From Limnohabitans sp. INBF002 (GTDB lineage: Bacteria > Pseudomonadota > Gammaproteobacteria > Burkholderiales > Burkholderiaceae_C): DNA of 64,000 nucleotides. Location of the stretch: contig NZ_AP027055.1 of the NCBI RefSeq assembly GCF_027924905.1, forward strand, positions 1,612,001-1,676,000. Reading direction: 5' to 3'. Shown piece after piece: positions 60,621-64,000 of this stretch; the first letter of the stretch is position 1; the number at the start of each line of letters is the position of its first letter. A program made the position numbers and the translations under genes. The notes below the pieces were generated by a model, which saw only the letters and a list, made by a program, of their open reading frames with translations, made no database searches and was not told the DNA's origin.

Positions 60621-63268
60621 GACTGGGCCTTGGTGATGAGCAAACAGGCCTGTTTTTCAAACTGTTTGAGTTCTTGTTTTTCAACTTGGCGGCCTTGCTG
60701 CTGAAGGTGCGCCTGCCACAAATCAACGATGTTCCGTTCGTCTTGACGGATATAGTCGTCCATGAGGTAGTGCACTTCGGCCCTGCCTTCAAAGGCCTGC
60801 TCTATGGCCTGCATGGCGGGGAACCGTGCCAACGGGTCTGTGGCCGCAGGTGGGCCATCTACAAATACGAGCAACTTTGGGTTCGGCTTGGTAATTGACT
60901 GCCTGAGTTGCTGCAGAGTGTCTTTACAGTCGTAATAGAGAGATGGTTTGTTTTGAGCCCCTGATGTTTCAATGAGGGGCGCGTAGACAAGCTCCACGGA
61001 TTCGCTCAACTGAGCTTGATGCAATTGAGCTTGTGTTTGCTGCAGGTACGGCTCGAGGTGTTCGAAGCTCAAAAACGGTGTACTGGCGCTGTTGTCAGGT
61101 TGGTCAGCCGCCTTTTGAAGCGCCAGCGCAATGAGCTGTGTGGACACTCCGGAGCCAAATTCCACAATGGCATCAAAGCCACCTGTTTCGACCAACCGGA
61201 TGATGTAAACACCCAGATCAGGGCTAACAGGCCAGCCGTGCATGTCGGGCAACACCATGCGATCGCCACAGTAGTTTTGAAGGCGCAAGAACGATTCAAT
61301 CTGACGCAAGCTGTTTTGATTTTGGCTTTGTAGCTCTTTTTGCAGTTTGGTTTGAAGCTCAATCAGCTTTTTGTCAAACCCTGTATGGCTGTGCTGCATG
61401 GCTTCGGCCACTTCTATGGCCAAGCTGTTTTCCAACTTAAAACCCGTGTTTTGCGGGTTAAGGCTGCCAGAGCCCGCCAGCCTGATACCTATGGCGTAGC
61501 TAGCTGAGTTGGCTTGTGTTTTTAAAAAAGCCCTGAATTCACCGTTTTGGGTTGTGAATGTGTGGCTGTTGATCTTTTTGTTGTGTTGGTCATATTCAAA
61601 CAACCAAACCACGGGTTGGATAGGGCCTTCAAAAATAACTGTGCCCGTGAATTCATAGGCTTTGTTGGGCTCAAGGCGCAATGAATTCAGCTTGGGTGCA
61701 ATGTCAAAGTCACCCGCCTCGTTGCTAACCAAATAAGCAGGGGTATTGCCTGGTAGGTCGTACTTGACTAGACCTTGCTTGTTTTTGTAAATACCGTCTG
61801 ATTTGCTGTTGAAACGAAGTTGTGTGGATGCTTCAGAGCCTACGGTGAGGGTGGTTTGCAGCAATGTTTCGCTTTGCAATAACTTAAATTTGATGCTGTG
61901 AAAATCTTTTTTAATAGCTGAGTTCTCGGCTTCTAGGGCTTGACGCGTTTGATCTAGCTGGCTTTGGAGCTCGACCTTGGCTTTGGCTTCTTCTTCTCTA
62001 GCTTTCGTCAGCTCGTCACAACAATGACGCATTTCCGCCAACACTTGGTCTTTGGCCTTTTGCTCTGCCGCCCTGTCTTGGGTCTCGGCTTCTAGGGCTT
62101 GACGCGTTTGATCTAGCTGGCTTTGTAGCTCGACCTTGGCTTTGGCTTCTTCTTCTCTGGCTTTCGTCAGCTCGTCACAACAATGACGCATTTCCGCCAA
62201 CACTTGGTCTTTGGCCTTTTGCTCTGCCGCCCTGTCTTGGGTCTCGGCTTCTAGGGCTTGACGCGTTTGATCTAGCTGGCTTTGTAGCTCGACCTTGGCT
62301 TTGGCTTCTTCTTCTCTGGCTTTCGTCAGCTCGTCACAACAATGACGCATTTCCGCCAACACTTGGTCTTTGGCCTTTTGCTCTGCAACCCTCTCTTGCG
62401 TCTCGGTTTCTAGGGCTTGACGTGTTTGATCTAGCTGGCTTTGGAGCTCGACCTTGGCTTTGGCTTCTTCTTCTCTAGCTTTCGTCAGCTCGTCACAACA
62501 ATGACGCATTTCCGCCAACACTTGGTCTTTGGCCTTTTGCTCTGCCGCCCTGTCTTGGGTCTCGGCTTCTAGGGCTTGACGCGTTTGATCTAGCTGGCTT
62601 TGTAGCTGAGCAGGATCGCGCACAAACAGGACTTTGCCAATAGCGCTGTTTCGTTCTGCAAAGGCTGCCACCGCTTTGAAGCCGGAGCCATTCAAAACCG
62701 CATGCACATCCGTAAGACTTGCGCCACTTGGGGCGTCATTTGCAAGCAGAACACGCGCCAACACAACTTGAGTGCTGGCGGGCAAGCGAGTGCTCTGCAG
62801 CAAATTAGCAGCGGGAAGGCAGTCCACCAGCAGCCAACTGGCAGGCAACAGGTTGGCCAGTTCCACGCTTTCATTGAAGTTTTCGCTTTGCAGCAGTAGG
62901 CCTGGCCACAAGGGGCGCAACGCTTCTAGAGGCAACAAGCTGTTTTCGGCTGCTAGGCTATATTGATAGAACACGTGCTCGCCCCGTGCTGGGGTCAGCA
63001 TGTCGGGCAACAACTGCCAATCAGCGCACGCCTCAATTCCTGCCAGCCGCTTGGCCAGCTGGGCCATGCTGGGGGCGTGGGGTTCCAGCAGGGTCACGGC
63101 AGGGGCGCCCTGCCCTGCATCACTAGTCAAGTTATGCAGCCACTGCACAAGAGGACCAGTTCCATTGCCAGCACCTACCAGGGCTACTTGCTTGGGCGGG
63201 TAAACCTTAGCAACTATGGTTAGCCAGGAAGGCAAGTTGCTAACTGAGGTCACATGCGGTTTGCTCAT
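60617..63268 (-). CDS. Two methyltransferase-like domains joined by a tandem-repeat coiled coil
   Basis: 883 residues. The N-terminal domain (~20-220) has [17 protein letters not shown], a nucleotide or SAM-binding-like loop. Residues ~223-455 are a coiled coil built of four near-identical 53-residue units plus a partial fifth (each starting [13 protein letters not shown] and containing [15 protein letters not shown]). A carbohydrate-binding-like beta domain follows (~465-640). The C-terminal class I methyltransferase (~650-880) has [21 protein letters not shown] and [12 protein letters not shown]. The plan resembles WbdD-type O-antigen chain terminators, whose coiled coil measures glycan length. 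That role is an inference. Confidence 0.82.
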   Translation of the reverse strand: MSKPHVTSVSNLPSWLTIVAKVYPPKQVALVGAGNGTGPLVQWLHNLTSDAGQGAPAVTLLEPHAPSMAQLAKRLAGIEACADWQLLPDMLTPARGEHVFYQYSLAAENSLLPLEALRPLWPGLLLQSENFNESVELANLLPASWLLVDCLPAANLLQSTRLPASTQVVLARVLLANDAPSGASLTDVHAVLNGSGFKAVAAFAERNSAIGKVLFVRDPAQLQSQLDQTRQALEAETQDRAAEQKAKDQVLAEMRHCCDELTKAREEEAKAKVELQSQLDQTRQALETETQERVAEQKAKDQVLAEMRHCCDELTKAREEEAKAKVELQSQLDQTRQALEAETQDRAAEQKAKDQVLAEMRHCCDELTKAREEEAKAKVELQSQLDQTRQALEAETQDRAAEQKAKDQVLAEMRHCCDELTKAREEEAKAKVELQSQLDQTRQALEAENSAIKKDFHSIKFKLLQSETLLQTTLTVGSEASTQLRFNSKSDGIYKNKQGLVKYDLPGNTPAYLVSNEAGDFDIAPKLNSLRLEPNKAYEFTGTVIFEGPIQPVVWLFEYDQHNKKINSHTFTTQNGEFRAFLKTQANSASYAIGIRLAGSGSLNPQNTGFKLENSLAIEVAEAMQHSHTGFDKKLIELQTKLQKELQSQNQNSLRQIESFLRLQNYCGDRMVLPDMHGWPVSPDLGVYIIRLVETGGFDAIVEFGSGVSTQLIALALQKAADQPDNSASTPFLSFEHLEPYLQQTQAQLHQAQLSESVELVYAPLIETSGAQNKPSLYYDCKDTLQQLRQSITKPNPKLLVFVDGPPAATDPLARFPAMQAIEQAFEGRAEVHYLMDDYIRQDERNIVDLWQAHLQQQGRQVEKQELKQFEKQACLLITKAQS
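61931..62618 (-). repeat. 159-bp tandem repeat, four full copies plus a partial fifth
   Basis: The sequence CTAGGGCTTGAC recurs at 61933, 62092, 62251, 62410 and 62569, exactly 159 bp apart. Units differ at only a few bases; the 62410 copy is the most diverged ([11 protein letters not shown] against [11 protein letters not shown]). All copies stay in frame inside the 60617-63268 gene and encode a 53-residue coiled-coil unit. Confidence 0.95.
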
Positions 63269-64000
63269 AACCTCGCCTTTTTGAAGTTGTTAGCTGTGCT
63301 TGCTAACGCAAAAGGCAAAACAAACCAGCCCCATGGAGTTTTGTTGTATTTAAGAAAAGCTTGTCCTAACTTGTACGAAAGGTGCTGCTTGTAGCACTCT
63401 GCCTCGTAGGCATCTGCATATGAATGAATAGGGGGTAGGCTTTGATGAGCCTTTTTAGACATATCAACACGATAGGCGCGCACTTCACGGCGAAGCGCAA
63501 AAGGCATTCGCAGCCATCCCCCCAAGCTACGGCTGTTGGCAATGAGTATGGCACCTAGACGGTATGTGAGTTGTTGCTGGATGCGATCAGCTGCGCCATA
63601 GAGCGTCGCTTTTGGTTTGACTTGATTTTTTTTGAGTGATTGATTTTCCAGGTAATAACGCTCTAGCTCTTCTTGCACTTGGTGTAACTGTGTCAGCAGC
63701 AGGTCGCTTTCTTCCTCAAGCTCTTTCAATTTAGGTGCGGGCAAGGCCTGCACTTGAGTCGGCGGATTGGCTAACAACTTTTTAGATTGATCCAGCTCAT
63801 TCGCTAACTTGGTAATTTGACTTTGCTGTGCCTGCAGCTGAGACAGCTGCGTTTGCAGTTTTTCATACAAGGCCATGACCAAATCAGCGGTAGCTTGTCG
63901 CTGCTGAATCAACTGGAGCCAAGCAGTGCCAGGATGCACATCAGAGGAATCGACCGGAGGGTTAGAAACAGTTGAAGCAGCTTCAAGCTCTGCAAAAACT
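63265..64000 (-). CDS. Coiled-coil protein of the polysaccharide locus (start beyond the window)
   Basis: The last ~245 codons are visible; the frame is open through the right edge (VFAELEAASTVSNPPVDSSD). A long heptad-rich helix runs through ATADLVMALYEKLQTQLSQLQAQQ (in part) and LEEESDLLLTQLHQVQEELERY (in part). The C-terminal ~110 residues are basic and contain two repeated blocks (YRLGAILIANSRSLGGWLRMPFALR and YKLGQAFLKYNKTPWGWFVLPFALA, in part), the second at the very end. The blocks look membrane-peripheral. It overlaps the methyltransferase gene by 4 nt. Glycosyltransferases of polysaccharide loci sometimes end this way, but the N-terminal domain is not visible. Confidence 0.75.
   Translation of the reverse strand, partial: VFAELEAASTVSNPPVDSSDVHPGTAWLQLIQQRQATADLVMALYEKLQTQLSQLQAQQSQITKLANELDQSKKLLANPPTQVQALPAPKLKELEEESDLLLTQLHQVQEELERYYLENQSLKKNQVKPKATLYGAADRIQQQLTYRLGAILIANSRSLGGWLRMPFALRREVRAYRVDMSKKAHQSLPPIHSYADAYEAECYKQHLSYKLGQAFLKYNKTPWGWFVLPFALASTANNFKKARL

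Noticed and set aside
61931-62618. Regular 159-bp repeats as a CRISPR array
   Set aside because: Units are contiguous with no unique spacers and encode an in-frame coiled coil.

Overview
The window looks like a chromosome segment of a freshwater betaproteobacterium of the order Burkholderiales, most likely family Comamonadaceae (Limnohabitans/Rhodoferax-like). This rests on the gene content: a cyanophycin synthetase pair with its ABC exporter-like partner, a Bug-family periplasmic receptor in a malonate operon, lgt-ilvD, a class I fumarase, and generally GC-rich housekeeping genes. The assignment is an inference from gene content and style; no rRNA gene is present.

Layout. (1) 1-6303: cyanophycin locus. 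A divergent ABC transporter (cut by the left edge) faces cphA' and cphA, which overlap at TAATG. cphA' has a degenerate Mur-ligase P-loop. (2) 6310-11207: a 31-bp perfect hairpin, then a complete malonate operon on the minus strand, read matR-matA-bug-matB, with a palindromic GntR-type operator in front. (3) 11284-25532: housekeeping and small conserved genes: lgt, ilvD, a cytochrome c, class I fumarase, tRNA-Leu(UAA), tRNA-Gly(GCC), a VirK/DUF535 protein, mgtA, a B12-binding radical SAM protein, a Tat-exported beta-carbonic-anhydrase-like protein and several small DUF proteins.

(4) 25602-about 45500: an accessory island that begins exactly at a 44-bp 3' fragment of a tRNA-Cys gene, the classical scar of integration. 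It holds a NYN-domain protein and a tightly coupled cassette (zinc-finger protein, large serine recombinase, two ParB/RepB-like proteins, DUF3987 ATPase), in which the four large genes overlap by 4 nt each. It also holds an AbiE type IV toxin-antitoxin pair with an operator-overlapped, nearly leaderless promoter, and a LexA-controlled umuD-cho-umuC SOS mutagenesis operon with a divergent Cys-rich gene sharing the SOS box. Further right are a 500-residue protein in which I recognise the motifs of a family A polymerase palm/fingers domain with no exonuclease domain, many unknown small genes, a cluster of DnaA boxes, and a catalytic-domain-only tyrosine recombinase. No relaxase or type IV secretion gene is visible, so the island reads as an integrated plasmid-like or mobilizable element.

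(5) 45541-64000: a surface polysaccharide locus, entirely on the minus strand and cut by the right edge. In transcription order it has a coiled-coil protein, a methyltransferase with a 159-bp tandem-repeat coiled coil, wecB, wecC, an AT-rich two-domain glycosyltransferase, a methyltransferase with a disturbed 5' end, and a CgeB-like glycosyltransferase. Then come a KpsC-like Kdo transferase, an alpha/beta hydrolase, two cytochromes P450, a small membrane protein, a GT1 glycosyltransferase and a winged-helix protein. From the CgeB-like gene to the small membrane protein every junction overlaps, so the two P450s and the hydrolase appear to be co-translated with capsule genes.

The strongest candidates for undescribed biology are the polymerase-like protein (39397-40899), the recombinase-ParB-ParB-DUF3987 cassette (26869-32173), and the P450/hydrolase/KpsC module (45896-54588).
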